64,000 nt of DNA from Pedobacter sp. MR2016-24 (GCF_026239655.1 NZ_JAPIVO010000005.1:454603-518602), one strand, 5' to 3'. Shown: positions 44,398-54,576, counted from the stretch's first letter. Translations and numbers: made by a program. The notes: generated from the letters alone by a model not told the origin.

Positions 44398-45294
44398 TTA
44401 AAACAAGGAAATTTGAGTCGGAGCAAAATGCTGTTTTACCACTAAATTCTCCAATGAAATCTGTTGCCCTATTATTTTTTTTAATGAAAACATAAATTGC
44501 TGGTGTTCATTTTCAACGATCAGCGTATCCCCTATCAGTCCGATGCCTCTGCCAGAAATAGACTCCGGTAGCTCATTTGATATGTCAATGATATTAGTGC
44601 GTATGCTATTATTTTGCAGATAATATTCATCTAATCTGGTTGGCGCCCGATGTGTAATTTGCTGTTCAAAAAGGGCACTGATTTTAGGGATCAATTCATC
44701 CAGTATAGCAGAGGCTTTTTCAAAGTCGGTATGATGCTTTAAATACTGCCTTTTCTGATCGTTTCTCAAGGTTTCAGCCAGTCTGAGTTCTTTTGAAATT
44801 TTCTCTTCAATTTCCCGCGCAAGGTAGGCATTGTCGCATTCAAAAATAACTGTTGCCACTCTCGCTCCCTGTTCCAGCCAGCGGGTAAGAATCCGGTTCT
44901 TTTGAGATATGCCAACCTTTATGTGATATTCATCGAACAGCGCTAAATAAACATGATGAGGTCGTAAATTATATTCCTGTTGTTTTAAACTTAGTGATGA
45001 GACAGGTACATTATAAAATGAAGGATTAAAGCTGTTGGCTTTGGAACAGTCAAAACAGACATTTCCTTTTTTATGAGTCATGACACTAATATGCGGGCAT
45101 GGGATTGCATGAAAAGTTTTTAAATCATAACTACCTATACAAAATCTGGACGGTAAGGGTCTGATGGTGAAATCACGACCAATAATATTTCGATGAATAC
45201 GAGTTGCCAGCTTTCCATCTATCTCATCAATAATAAAATATGGACCATCAGCATTAAAACCATAACCAGAAAGTACTTTTATGCTGTTTTCCAT
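44398..45294 (-). CDS. DUF2797 protein (GIY-YIG-like)
   Basis: A 298-aa protein. The N-terminal half holds a possible zinc site, RFCIGSYDLK, IPCPHISVM and GNVCFDCSKAN, and the C-terminal part contains HHVYLALFDEYHIKVGISQKNRILTRWLEQGA, which has the look of a GIY-YIG-type core (VYLA, KVGIS). These features match DUF2797, of unknown function but proposed to be nuclease-like. It stands alone between the outer-membrane receptor and a small membrane-protein gene. Confidence 0.88.
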   Translation of the reverse strand: MENSIKVLSGYGFNADGPYFIIDEIDGKLATRIHRNIIGRDFTIRPLPSRFCIGSYDLKTFHAIPCPHISVMTHKKGNVCFDCSKANSFNPSFYNVPVSSLSLKQQEYNLRPHHVYLALFDEYHIKVGISQKNRILTRWLEQGARVATVIFECDNAYLAREIEEKISKELRLAETLRNDQKRQYLKHHTDFEKASAILDELIPKISALFEQQITHRAPTRLDEYYLQNNSIRTNIIDISNELPESISGRGIGLIGDTLIVENEHQQFMFSLKKIIGQQISLENLVVKQHFAPTQISLF

Positions 45295-45363
45295 TTCTTA
45301 ATATTTGCCATCACTTTTGAAATCACCCCCACTATGAATGATACTTTTAAATGTTTTGTATAG

Positions 45364-45489
45364 CTATAGAACGTTTCTTCTATAAAATTTTAAAATCAAT
45401 CTAAAAACCCACCTTACAATGAAGAATGTCACTATCATCAAGAAGATTGGCCATAAAACCTGCACCCAGGAGTTTACTACTAATTCCAT
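45364..45489 (-). CDS. Candidate 41-aa single-helix membrane peptide
   Basis: A short frame from ATG 45489 to TAG 45364 encodes 41 residues with one hydrophobic helix (VLWPIFLMIVTFFIV) and a basic tail (RRNVL). It fits small stress-response or toxin-like membrane peptides, but codon evidence is weak because of its size. It is on the same strand as, and about 70 nt upstream of, the DUF2797 gene. This is the only gene-like feature in the 324-bp gap. Confidence 0.35.
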   Translation of the reverse strand: MELVVNSWVQVLWPIFLMIVTFFIVRWVFRLILKFYRRNVL

Positions 45490-45618
45490 ATGCTTAACAT
45501 TTTTGATAAAGTTAAATAAAATTATTAACTAGGTACTGAAGAGTCCTGGTGTCAGTTTTATCGAGCTTAGTTATCGTTAAAAAATCCGGGATCACCATGG
45601 CAAATTAAATTCAGGTTG

Positions 45619-45894
45619 ATGCGCATACATACGAAACCCACTTTATTAGCTATTGCGGCTTTTATAGTAATCACGCTTATTTACTCCACATATGAAGCTG
45701 AATCAGACGGTTTTACTTCGATTGGATTTCCTTTAACGTTTAACAAATACACCTATGGCAAGATAGATCCCGCCGATATTGGACTAGCCCATATCGGCTT
45801 TAATACTGGTAATTTTCTATTAGATATGCTGGTGTTAATGGTATTCATTTGGGGATGTAATTTCATATGGATCAAATATTTAAAAAAACAATAG
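45619..45894 (+). CDS. Small membrane protein (91 aa)
   Basis: A 91-aa protein with two hydrophobic helices (AIAAFIVITLIYS near the N-terminus; LLDMLVLMVFIWGCNFIWI at the end) and a short polar loop between (DGFTSIGFPLTFNKYTYGKID). The ATG at 45619 is used because the longer frame starts at TTG. No family recognised. The 285 bp that follow contain no gene I can support. Confidence 0.55.
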   Translation: MRIHTKPTLLAIAAFIVITLIYSTYEAESDGFTSIGFPLTFNKYTYGKIDPADIGLAHIGFNTGNFLLDMLVLMVFIWGCNFIWIKYLKKQ

Positions 45895-46179
45895 TTCGGG
45901 TTTTGAACTTTCAGCTCTTGGATTTCCTAAAAAATTGGTACCCATATCAGGAGCTGTATCTGGTTTTAAATCATTTAGTCAGATTGGATTCTGTGATTTT
46001 ATTCTGCCTCCGCAAAAAGTTCATCTATATCCAGGAGGAACATCTCTGCTTTAAAGTCGGATCTGTTTTTTCCAGCTTATTAAACCTGATGAGCTCATTA
46101 ATTATGCTGAAAGATGAATATAACCGTAAACGCCTGACAAATAATTGCAGCGACGCTTACGGTTAATAATTGCTGGAGA

Positions 46180-47565
46180 CTAATTCCAACCACCGCCCAG
46201 CGCGCGGTATAGGTTTACAAGAGCGTGCAGTTTCTGCCGCTGATCGGCTATAGCTTTAAACTGCACATTTAGTAATTGCTGTTCAGCGGTAAGTACATCA
46301 GTATAATTGGTGGTTGAATTGTTGAGCAATTCATTGTTGAATTCTACCGCTTTGGTCAGCGCCACCAGTTGTTTATCTCTCTTTTTCTCCTTTATCGCAG
46401 CCTTATGGTAGTCAGACAAAGCAGTCGAAACCTCACCGCTCGCTTTCAGCATCACCTGTTCAAAGCGATAGCGTGCCTCCTTTTGTACAGAAAGCGCAGT
46501 AGCCAGTTTCGCCTTATTTATGCCCCTGTTAAAGACAGGCTGTGTCAGTCCCCCGGCAATATTGCCGAAGAGACCTGCTTTGGTGAACCAGTCCGACAAT
46601 CCGAAGCTGGAAAAGCCAGCGGCTCCGCTGATGGTTAACGCAGGATATAAAAGGGTCCTTGCTACATTACTTTGCTCAAATGCACTTCTGAAGTGATATT
46701 CAGCTTCCTGTACATCCGGACGGTTGGCCAGGAGCTGCATGGGAACTCCAACCTGCAGATCACAACTCAGCTTTTGTCCCGCCAGCACACTACGCCTAAC
46801 CGGCCCCGGTGATCTGGCCAGTAACAGGCATAAACTATGCTCCGTTTCCAGGATCTGCTGCTCCACATCCGGGATTGCCAATTCAGCTTCATACTGATTG
46901 GCCTCGCTCTGCACCACCGCTACACCATTGACCATTGAGTTTTCAAAAAGAACCCTGATTGTTTCGGCATCTTTCTCCCTGTTTTGTGCGGTCTCCCGCA
47001 GCACATTCAATTGTGCATCCAGCAGGAGCAACTCAAAATAGGCATTGGCAATATTGGCAATGAGCTGTGTCTGAACTGCGCGTTTAGCCGCATCTGTCGC
47101 CAATAAATCGGCGACGGCACTCCTTTTGGCACTTTTCAGTTTTCCCCAAACGTCCAGTTCCCAGCCGCTAGAGATGCCCAAATCGTACTGTGTAGCCTGG
47201 TTAAAAAGTCCGAAACCTTGAGGAAATGCCAGTCTGGATTCTTTTACGGACAGGTTTCCGTTGACAGCAGGCAGAAAGGCAGTCCTGGCCATTTTCAGTT
47301 GAACGGCCGACCGACCGATCCGTTCAACAGCAATCTTCAGGTCCAGATTTGCAGTGAGTCCTTCGCTGATGAGTTGCCGCAGGGCAGTATCCGTAAAGAG
47401 TTCCGACCATTTCATGACTGCCATGCTGGTGGTATCAGTACTTTCGGGCTGCCGATATGCGACATCCGCCATAGGTCTTACATAAGGTTTTGTGATTTTA
47501 CAGGAAGACCAGATACCCACACTGAACAGGGTCAGGACTATTATTTTATAACTGTATTTATTCAT
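46180..47565 (-). CDS. RND efflux outer-membrane channel (OprM/NodT family)
   Basis: A 461-aa TolC-like lipoprotein channel. The N-terminus has a signal peptide with Cys in WSSCKITKPY, followed by two repeated OEP domains with conserved stretches LDLKIAVERIGRS, LLANRPDVQEAEYHFRSA and AGFSSFGLSD. It is the third gene of the operon, 13 nt after the RND pump gene, and would carry substrates across the outer membrane. Confidence 0.94.
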   Translation of the reverse strand: MNKYSYKIIVLTLFSVGIWSSCKITKPYVRPMADVAYRQPESTDTTSMAVMKWSELFTDTALRQLISEGLTANLDLKIAVERIGRSAVQLKMARTAFLPAVNGNLSVKESRLAFPQGFGLFNQATQYDLGISSGWELDVWGKLKSAKRSAVADLLATDAAKRAVQTQLIANIANAYFELLLLDAQLNVLRETAQNREKDAETIRVLFENSMVNGVAVVQSEANQYEAELAIPDVEQQILETEHSLCLLLARSPGPVRRSVLAGQKLSCDLQVGVPMQLLANRPDVQEAEYHFRSAFEQSNVARTLLYPALTISGAAGFSSFGLSDWFTKAGLFGNIAGGLTQPVFNRGINKAKLATALSVQKEARYRFEQVMLKASGEVSTALSDYHKAAIKEKKRDKQLVALTKAVEFNNELLNNSTTNYTDVLTAEQQLLNVQFKAIADQRQKLHALVNLYRALGGGWN

Positions 47566-47578
47566 GATAACATATTTT

Positions 47579-50500
47579 TTAGCTTGATTGATGCGTTGCT
47601 GTTTTTACACCGCCGATTTTTTCTTGTATGGATTGGAAAATGATAAAGAGTACCGGAATGACAAATACACCGAACAAGGTGCCGATCAGCATCCCACCCA
47701 CCGCAGCGGTACCAATAGACCTGTTACTTAAAGCTCCGGCGCCGGTTGCGATCATCAACGGAATTAATCCAAAAATGAAAGCAAATGAAGTCATCAGGAT
47801 TGGCCTTAACCTGGATTTTGCACCAAAGATGGCCGATTGTACCAGGCTTCTGCCACTCAGGCGGTGCAGCAATGAAAATTCAACAATCAGGATCGCATTT
47901 TTGGCCAGCAATCCAATCAGCATAATCAGGCTGATCTGCAGGAAAATATTATTATCAATACCAAACAGGTTGGCGAATATAAAAGCGCCCGCAAGTCCGA
48001 TGGGTAAAGATAACAACACTGAAAATGGCAGTATATAGCTCCTGTATTGTGCACTCAGCAGGAAGTAGATAAAAAGCAGGCAGAGTCCGAAGATTAAGGT
48101 AGTCTGACTGCCGCTGGAAAGCTCTTCTTTAGTTAAGCCCGAAAACTGATAGGTATATCCCCTGTCCAGTGTCTCTGCAGCCACTTTTTCAATTGCTTTG
48201 ATCGCATCACCCGAGCTATAACCTGGATTTGGCACACCCGTAACCGTTGTTGAGCTGAAAAGATTAAAGCGGTTGATAAATTCAGGACCATAGGTTCTCT
48301 TCAGGGTAACGAATTCCGAGATCGGGGCCATGCTTCCTGCGGCTGTCCGGATAAAAACAGTGTTGAGATCACTTTCTTTTGCCCTGTAATCAGGATGTGC
48401 CTGTAACATCACCCTGTACTGTTTACCAAATTTATTGATATCAGATGCATAGATGCCGCCAAAATAACCCTGCAATGTATTGAGTACCGCATTTACACTG
48501 ATTCCCGCCGCCTTGGTTTTAGCCACATTGACGTTTACTTCCAGCTCCGGGAAATCAATATTAAAAGGACTTGTGGCATACATGATTTCCGGTCTGCCAT
48601 TGATTGCAGCCATAAATTTGCTAATATTCCTGCCGAAATCCGCGTAGCTGCCACCTGTTTTATCCTGCAGCTGCACTTCAAATCCATTGCTATTGCCAAA
48701 TCCCTGTAGCGTAGGCGCAGCAAAGAAAACAATGTTTGCTCCCTTTAAATGGGCGGTTTTTGCGAACAGCTGATTTACGACCGACTGTGCATCCTGGCCT
48801 TTCCTCTTCCTTTCTTCCCAAGGTTTCAGACGAATAAACAAAGCGCCGTAAGAGCCGCCGAAACCGTGAATCAGGTCCATTCCCGAAAGGGTGGACGAAA
48901 GCTCGACCTCAGGAATAGATCGCGCAATACTGTCTACCGCCCTGGTAATTTGTTCCGTACGCTCCAATGTGGATGCCGGCGGGAGTACCACATTTCCAAA
49001 AATCGCCCCACCATCGTCGTTCGGCACAAAACCTGTTGGCGTGGTCTTCATCAGCGTATAAAATATTCCTCCAAATAAAGCAATGGCCACTAAGGCAATC
49101 CATTTCTTACGGATCAGGAAGCGGACTACGCCAATGTATTTATCGGTCACTGCTGTAAAAGCCGCATTAAAGCCCGCATAAAATTTAGGTAAAAATCCTG
49201 TTGAATGATCCGTTTTCCCTGGTTGATGCGGTTTCAGCAGGATGGCGCAGAGTGCCGGACTCAAAGTAAGGGCATTCACTGCCGAAATCAGGATGGCTAC
49301 GGCCAGTGTTAAACCAAACTGCTTGTAAAATACACCCGCAGAGCCTGTGATGAAGGTGACCGGTATAAACACGGCCGACATGATCAGGGTAATCGATATG
49401 ATCGCACCGCTGATTTCACTCATGGCATGGATCGTTGCCTTCTTTGCCGATTTCGCCCCCTGATCCAGTTTCGCATGTACAGCTTCTACGACCACAATGG
49501 CATCATCCACCACAATACCTATTGCCAGTACCAAAGCAAAAAGCGTCAGCAGGTTAATCGTAAACCCGAAAAGCTTCAGAAAAAAGAAGGTACCGATAAT
49601 CGCTACCGGAACGGCAATCGCCGGTATTAAGGTAGACCTCAAATCCTGCAGAAAAATAAACACCACAATAAAAACAAGCACAAAAGCTTCGATAATGGTA
49701 TGGATCACCTTCTCAATTGACGCATCCAGAAAGTCGTTCGCATTCAAAAAGGTATGGTATTCCAGCCCCGGAGGAAAATCCTTTGCCGCTTTCTTTAATA
49801 TCTCCTCGCAGGCAATGATCAGCTCGCGGGCATTCGATCCCGAGATCTGGCTGATTGCTCCTCCTGAAGAAACCCTACCCTGTGTAATCAAGGATGTTGT
49901 ATAATCCAGCGCACCAAATTCAACCGCTGCCACATCTTTCAGCCGTAACAGGTTTCCCTGCTTGTCACTCCGCAGAACGATATCCTCAAACTGTGCAGGA
50001 TTTTCGAGTCGACCACTAAATTTCAGCGCATACTGAACAGCTTCCCTGCTATTTTCGCCGATTTTTCCCGGTGCTGCTTCAATATTCTGCTCCTGCAGCG
50101 CAGCGATCACATCCTCAGGAAGCAAACCGTGGCTGGCCATTGCTCCGGGCTTTAACCAGATCCGCATCGAATATTCCTGTGTGCCATAAATCTCGGTGCT
50201 CCCCACACCTTCCACACGTTTCATCTCCGGCATAATGTTGATCCGCAAATAATTATCCAGGAACTTCTGGTCATACTTCCCATCCTTACTGTACAACAGG
50301 AAACTAAATGCTGTACTGCTCAATTGCTTGCTCGTGGTAATCCCCGATTTGATCACCTCTTCCGGCAATAAGCTCGTGGCTTTCGTCACCCTGTTCTGCA
50401 CGTTTACCGCTGCCATATCTGCATTTGTGCCCTGCTTAAAAAAGATCGTGATGGTCGCGCTGCCATTATTACTTGCCGTGGAAGTCATATAAGTCATGTT

Positions 50501-50719
50501 CTCCACCCCGTTGATCTGTTCTTCCAGCGGGATAATTACACTTTTCATCACCACATCTGCACTGGCGCCCTGGTAGGCAGCAGTCACCGCAACAGTAGGT
50601 GGTGCAATTTCAGGATATTGCGATATGGGCAATGACGCTAATCCGAGCAGTCCCAGGATCACGATGATAATCGATATCACAGTAGATAATACCGGGTTTT
50701 CTATAAATTTCTTAAACAT
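47579..50719 (-). CDS. RND multidrug efflux pump (HAE1/AcrB family)
   Basis: A 1046-aa inner-membrane pump with 12 helices and two large periplasmic loops. AcrB-type signatures include FIENPVLSTVISIIIVILG at the N-terminus, the proton-relay aspartates in ALVLAIGIVVDDAIVV, FITGSAGVFYKQFGLT, and a conserved C-terminal GLLAKNAILIVEF. It works with the adaptor gene (5 nt upstream) and channel gene (13 nt downstream). Substrates cannot be predicted. Confidence 0.96.
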   Translation of the reverse strand: MFKKFIENPVLSTVISIIIVILGLLGLASLPISQYPEIAPPTVAVTAAYQGASADVVMKSVIIPLEEQINGVENMTYMTSTASNNGSATITIFFKQGTNADMAAVNVQNRVTKATSLLPEEVIKSGITTSKQLSSTAFSFLLYSKDGKYDQKFLDNYLRINIMPEMKRVEGVGSTEIYGTQEYSMRIWLKPGAMASHGLLPEDVIAALQEQNIEAAPGKIGENSREAVQYALKFSGRLENPAQFEDIVLRSDKQGNLLRLKDVAAVEFGALDYTTSLITQGRVSSGGAISQISGSNARELIIACEEILKKAAKDFPPGLEYHTFLNANDFLDASIEKVIHTIIEAFVLVFIVVFIFLQDLRSTLIPAIAVPVAIIGTFFFLKLFGFTINLLTLFALVLAIGIVVDDAIVVVEAVHAKLDQGAKSAKKATIHAMSEISGAIISITLIMSAVFIPVTFITGSAGVFYKQFGLTLAVAILISAVNALTLSPALCAILLKPHQPGKTDHSTGFLPKFYAGFNAAFTAVTDKYIGVVRFLIRKKWIALVAIALFGGIFYTLMKTTPTGFVPNDDGGAIFGNVVLPPASTLERTEQITRAVDSIARSIPEVELSSTLSGMDLIHGFGGSYGALFIRLKPWEERKRKGQDAQSVVNQLFAKTAHLKGANIVFFAAPTLQGFGNSNGFEVQLQDKTGGSYADFGRNISKFMAAINGRPEIMYATSPFNIDFPELEVNVNVAKTKAAGISVNAVLNTLQGYFGGIYASDINKFGKQYRVMLQAHPDYRAKESDLNTVFIRTAAGSMAPISEFVTLKRTYGPEFINRFNLFSSTTVTGVPNPGYSSGDAIKAIEKVAAETLDRGYTYQFSGLTKEELSSGSQTTLIFGLCLLFIYFLLSAQYRSYILPFSVLLSLPIGLAGAFIFANLFGIDNNIFLQISLIMLIGLLAKNAILIVEFSLLHRLSGRSLVQSAIFGAKSRLRPILMTSFAFIFGLIPLMIATGAGALSNRSIGTAAVGGMLIGTLFGVFVIPVLFIIFQSIQEKIGGVKTATHQSS

Positions 50720-50724
50720 GTCTC

Positions 50725-51852
50725 TTAAATTTTAGATGAAGGCATTAAGGCCTTGATTTTTTCTCCGTCTTTTAAATTGCCCACACCATCCGTAATGATT
50801 TTCGCTCCGGCTTTCAATCCTTCGGTTACGATATAAGCTTTCTCCGTTGCTATATTTCTGATTTTTATAGCTGTGGTATGCACCGTCTGCTGTGCATCTA
50901 CTGTATAGACAAAAAAGCGACCCTGCAATTCGAAAACGGCAGTCTTGGGTACCATAATCGCATTTTCAAACTGCGTGGGGATAAAAATAGTGGCACTTGC
51001 TCCGTTCCATAATTTACCGTCCGGATTTGGGAAAATAGCCTTAAAGTTAGCGGCACCTGTGCTGGCATTCAATACTCCGCTCAGCGTTTGAATCTTTCCC
51101 CTTAAAGGATAGATTTCCCCATCTGCAGTCGACAGGGAAACCGCCGGCATCTGCCTGAACTTGTCTTTCAGTTTTCCGCCCGGGTACTGGCTTAGGAACA
51201 GCTCCAGTTGTTGCTGACTTACCGAGAAATAAGCATAAACCCGGCTGGTATTGGCCACAGTAGTTAATGGATCCGGCGCTGCGCTGCTTACCAGACTACC
51301 TGTCTTATGCGGTAAGCTGCCCACTATCCCGCTGATCGGACTTAAGATATTTGTAAAAGCAAGTTTTGAACGGGCAGCAGAGAGATCGGCCAGCGCCTGA
51401 CTCAGCACTGCTCTGCTTACATTTTCTGCATTTTTAGTCGTGGTCAGTTCATAGGCATTTATGATTTTCTTTTCTGCCAGTGCGGCTGATCGCCGGGTTT
51501 GAATCACCGCAGTTTCCAGGCTCGCCTGCGCTGCCAATACCGCTGCCTTTTTATGATTTACCTCCTGCAGATAACTATTGTCATCGATCTTGAATAATGG
51601 CTGGCCTTTAGCCACAGCTGCTCCCTCTTCTACATAAACCTTTTCGATATAACCATCAATTTTGGAGCGAATATCCACCGTCTGTTCCCCTTCCAGGATG
51701 GTGGGGTATTCTGCTGTGGCAATCGCCTGCTGAGGCTGCAGCGTCATCACAGGATATCCTTTTGGAGGTTCCGCCTGCTCTGTTTTTTTCGTTTCACAGG
51801 AAACCATCGCCATTGTTCCGGCGAACAAGAGTGTCATCATCTTTTTCATCAT
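50725..51852 (-). CDS. RND efflux periplasmic adaptor (MFP)
   Basis: A 375-aa membrane-fusion lipoprotein: N-terminal signal with Cys in MAMVSCETKK, first lipoyl half (VDIRSKIDGYIEKVYVEEGAAV), coiled coil, second lipoyl half (TNILSPISGIVGSLPHKTGSLV) and beta-barrel. The first in-frame ATG is 51852, since the extended frame begins at TTG. It is first in the efflux operon; the divergent SufR-like regulator lies 418 nt away and may control it. Confidence 0.94.
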   Translation of the reverse strand: MMKKMMTLLFAGTMAMVSCETKKTEQAEPPKGYPVMTLQPQQAIATAEYPTILEGEQTVDIRSKIDGYIEKVYVEEGAAVAKGQPLFKIDDNSYLQEVNHKKAAVLAAQASLETAVIQTRRSAALAEKKIINAYELTTTKNAENVSRAVLSQALADLSAARSKLAFTNILSPISGIVGSLPHKTGSLVSSAAPDPLTTVANTSRVYAYFSVSQQQLELFLSQYPGGKLKDKFRQMPAVSLSTADGEIYPLRGKIQTLSGVLNASTGAANFKAIFPNPDGKLWNGASATIFIPTQFENAIMVPKTAVFELQGRFFVYTVDAQQTVHTTAIKIRNIATEKAYIVTEGLKAGAKIITDGVGNLKDGEKIKALMPSSKI

Positions 51853-52270
51853 CAATATTTATTATTTTTCTTAGTGAATTTGTTTGTTTTTATAGGGCAA
51901 AGGCTAATTTTTGGACATAGCAATCCCCTGCTCAATTCCATACAAAATTTTAGCATGGAGTAAAAGCCGCTTTATTTTTTAACCAGTATAAAGGGATGTG
52001 TAAAAACCGAGGGAGGTTCTTTTATGAACAGATCTTCTTTAGAACGTTCCAGTAAGGAACGATGTAGACAGGTAAGTCAATTTGATGATACGAATTAATC
52101 GAAGTAACATTGGGATCAAGTAGCATAATCTGTAGTATTGTATTCATAATGTTCTGAATCAGTATGCTGATGGCGATAGATAACATATTATCTTGCTATC
52201 AGCTTTGATAAGTACTGCGAAATTAATAATTTGGCATAATAAAACAAGCATTAACTTGTTTTATTAGTTT
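51853..52270. other. 418-bp divergent gap with a regulator-proximal inverted repeat
   Basis: No gene is visible between the efflux operon and the SufR-like gene. TAATAAAACAAG (52237-52248) and CTTGTTTTATTA (52255-52266) are exact reverse complements with a six-base loop, ending 4 bp before the regulator's ATG. This is a likely autoregulatory operator or translation-blocking hairpin. I do not see a second copy near the efflux start. Confidence 0.5.
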
Positions 52271-52882
52271 ATGACCACAAATAAAATTCTTATGCTGCTC
52301 AAAATGCGCGGTCCGCTTACGGCACTGGAGATTGCGCACGAGCTAAAAATAACCAAGGAAGGTATCCGCCTGCAGCTGCTTAAACTTTCAGAAGAAGAGC
52401 TGGTAACTACCGGGCATCATTCAAGAGGTGTGGGCAGACCGCAGAAAACTTTTAGCCTTACGGCAAAAGGTAACGCCAGGTTTCCAGACACCCATGCAGA
52501 ACTGACATTGAAGCTGATCAATATCCTTAGTGCAATGGGCGGGAATGCCATGCAGGAAGTCATCTCTGTTTATGAGGAAACAGGGAAACAGAAATATCAT
52601 GAGGAGATGGATGGTATTGACCAGCTGGAACAGAAAATTGAAAAACTCGTAGAAATCAGAACCAGAGAAGGTTATATGGCTGAATACGCGAGAAATCAGG
52701 ACGGTTATCTGCTCATAGAAAATCATTGTCCTATCTGTGCGGCAGCGAGCATTTGCCAGGGCTTTTGCTCCTCTGAATTGAATACCTTCAGGTCGGTCTT
52801 AGGACAAGCCGTAACCGTCACCCGTGTTACGCATATTATTTCCGGAGATCGAAGATGTGCTTATCAGATCACATGTAATTAG
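52271..52882 (+). CDS. SufR-like winged-helix regulator with cysteine cluster
   Basis: A 203-aa regulator. Residues 3-65 are a winged helix (PLTALEIAHELKITKEGIRLQLLKL, wing GVGRPQKTFSLT). The C-terminal region holds C153-x2-C156-x5-C162-x3-C166, plus C196 and C202, in the positions used for Fe-S binding in the SufR/DeoR group. It may thus sense Fe-S or redox state. It is divergent from the RND efflux operon and 35 nt upstream of the nucleotidase gene. Its own start codon is preceded by a 12-bp perfect inverted repeat. Confidence 0.86.
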   Translation: MTTNKILMLLKMRGPLTALEIAHELKITKEGIRLQLLKLSEEELVTTGHHSRGVGRPQKTFSLTAKGNARFPDTHAELTLKLINILSAMGGNAMQEVISVYEETGKQKYHEEMDGIDQLEQKIEKLVEIRTREGYMAEYARNQDGYLLIENHCPICAAASICQGFCSSELNTFRSVLGQAVTVTRVTHIISGDRRCAYQITCN

Positions 52883-52917
52883 GCAGGTGTCAATGCTATT
52901 GCAATATTAATTAGGAA

Positions 52918-53610
52918 ATGAAGTATAAACATATTTTTTTTGATTTGGATCATACCCTCTGGGATTTTGAGAAAAATTCAAAATTAACGCTGAACACGTT
53001 ATATGACGAATTTAAATTAAGGAAATATAACGTCGATAGTTTTTCAGATTTCCATAGTTGTTATGCAACCAGAAGCAGTGAAGTATGGAAGGAGTTTTTA
53101 GATGGCCTGATCTCACATGAAGAATTTCAATGGAAAAGAATGTGGTTGACTATGATGGACTATAACATTGACGACCGTGATCTTGCCTTCGAATTGAATG
53201 TCAGATTTCAAGCGATCTTGCCTACGCAGTGCACACTTATGCCATTTACCAAGGAGATACTGCAGTACTGTAAAAATCATTACGCCATACATGTACTGTC
53301 AAACGGAACGCATGAAGTTCAATCACTAAAACTACAGTGCTCTGGCATATTACCGTATTTTACTGAAATTATAACAGCTGATCAATGCAGTGCCTTTAAA
53401 CCAATGCCACAGATTTTTGATTATGCGCTGAAAGTAACAGGAGCAACAGCAGCAAATAGCCTGATGGTAGGAGATTCCCTGACCATGGATATTATTGGTG
53501 CAAAAAATGCCTGCTGGGATCAGGTTTTATATAATCCAATGCAAACAGAACATTCCGATGATCCAACATTTGAAATAAATCAACTGAACGAATTAAGGGC
53601 TATTATTTGA
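52918..53610 (+). CDS. yjjG: YjjG-family HAD nucleotidase
   Basis: A 230-aa HAD-fold hydrolase. The nucleophile motif is FFDLDHTLWDF (D9, D11), motif II is VLSNGTHEV, and motif IV is MVGDSLTMDI; the cap segment sits between residues 15 and 80. YjjG enzymes dephosphorylate non-canonical pyrimidine nucleotides and thereby keep them out of DNA. It overlaps the convergent nitrilase gene by 8 nt and is probably co-transcribed with the SufR-like regulator. Confidence 0.93.
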   Translation: MKYKHIFFDLDHTLWDFEKNSKLTLNTLYDEFKLRKYNVDSFSDFHSCYATRSSEVWKEFLDGLISHEEFQWKRMWLTMMDYNIDDRDLAFELNVRFQAILPTQCTLMPFTKEILQYCKNHYAIHVLSNGTHEVQSLKLQCSGILPYFTEIITADQCSAFKPMPQIFDYALKVTGATAANSLMVGDSLTMDIIGAKNACWDQVLYNPMQTEHSDDPTFEINQLNELRAII

Positions 53611-54550
53611 GCCATGATACTTTTTGATGGGGTTGATGAGGGCCGCCAATTATAGCTTTATACAGCTCAGGTCTCCTCGCATTGATATACCTGGATCCAC
53701 CTGCATTTTCAAGTTTATCGCTGCTCATTGTTCCGATTACCAATTCATTATCCAGCGCCCTGCATTCTGCGATGATATCCCCAAATGGATCAATGATCAT
53801 GGAGCAGCCGTTTTTCAACTGATCATCGTCCATCCCAATCGGATTAGAGAACACACAATAGATGCCATTGTCATATGCTCTGGCCGGTAACCATTTCATC
53901 AGCCATTTACGCCCTTTCAAACTATCAAATTCAGCTCTTAATGATTGAGGATCATTCGCTCTATTATGCCATAATACAGGATCTACAAAACCAGCTCCCG
54001 GCCTTGGTGAAGGTGTGCACATCGTAACATGTGGCATGAATAATACCTGCGCACCCAACAATGTTGTAGCCCTTACATTTTCAATGACATTGTTATCATA
54101 ACAGATTAAGATACCACACTTCCAGCCATACAGATCAAATACCGTATAAGCGTTTCCTGGTAGCAGATGTGGATTGATGAAGGGATGCAGCTTCCGGTGT
54201 TTGGCGATCAATCCGTTTTTGTCTACACAGACATATGCTTTATAGAGGTGATCATCTTGGTCCTTTTCAAATAAGCCAGCAAGAATAACAATATTGTATT
54301 CCCTGGCATATTCAATTAACTCGTTGACACTTTCCCCCGCAGGAATATATTCAGCAAGACCGAGCATCTGTTCTTTAGACAATTTGCGCGCAAAGGTATA
54401 TCCGGTAATTGAACATTCATGAAATGCAATTACATCAGCTCCTGCCGCTGCAGCATCTGCAGACATTTTTTTAATCACTGAGAGGTTATATTTTTTATCC
54501 CCGCTCCTGTTTTCAAATTGGGCGGTTGCGATATTGAGGTTGTTCATCAT
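53603..54550 (-). CDS. Nitrilase-superfamily carbon-nitrogen hydrolase
   Basis: A 315-aa C-N hydrolase with the catalytic triad visible: E45 in AFHECSITGY, K120 in KHRKLHPF and C150 in GILICYDNNV. No signal peptide or fused domain. Substrate class (amidase, carbamoylase or nitrilase) is not clear from sequence. It is 26 nt downstream of the AraC gene on the same strand and likely in one operon with it. Confidence 0.92.
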   Translation of the reverse strand: MMNNLNIATAQFENRSGDKKYNLSVIKKMSADAAAAGADVIAFHECSITGYTFARKLSKEQMLGLAEYIPAGESVNELIEYAREYNIVILAGLFEKDQDDHLYKAYVCVDKNGLIAKHRKLHPFINPHLLPGNAYTVFDLYGWKCGILICYDNNVIENVRATTLLGAQVLFMPHVTMCTPSPRPGAGFVDPVLWHNRANDPQSLRAEFDSLKGRKWLMKWLPARAYDNGIYCVFSNPIGMDDDQLKNGCSMIIDPFGDIIAECRALDNELVIGTMSSDKLENAGGSRYINARRPELYKAIIGGPHQPHQKVSWLK

Positions 54551-54576
54551 TAATGGATTATAGCTTTACTATTTTT

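Noticed and set aside
45867..46166. 99-aa plus-strand frame after the 91-aa membrane protein
   Set aside because: It overlaps the preceding gene by 28 nt, has no family resemblance and ends only 13 bp before a convergent gene; a real small gene cannot be excluded.
49497..49904. 135-aa plus-strand frame inside the RND pump
   Set aside because: Antisense shadow of the conserved pump gene.
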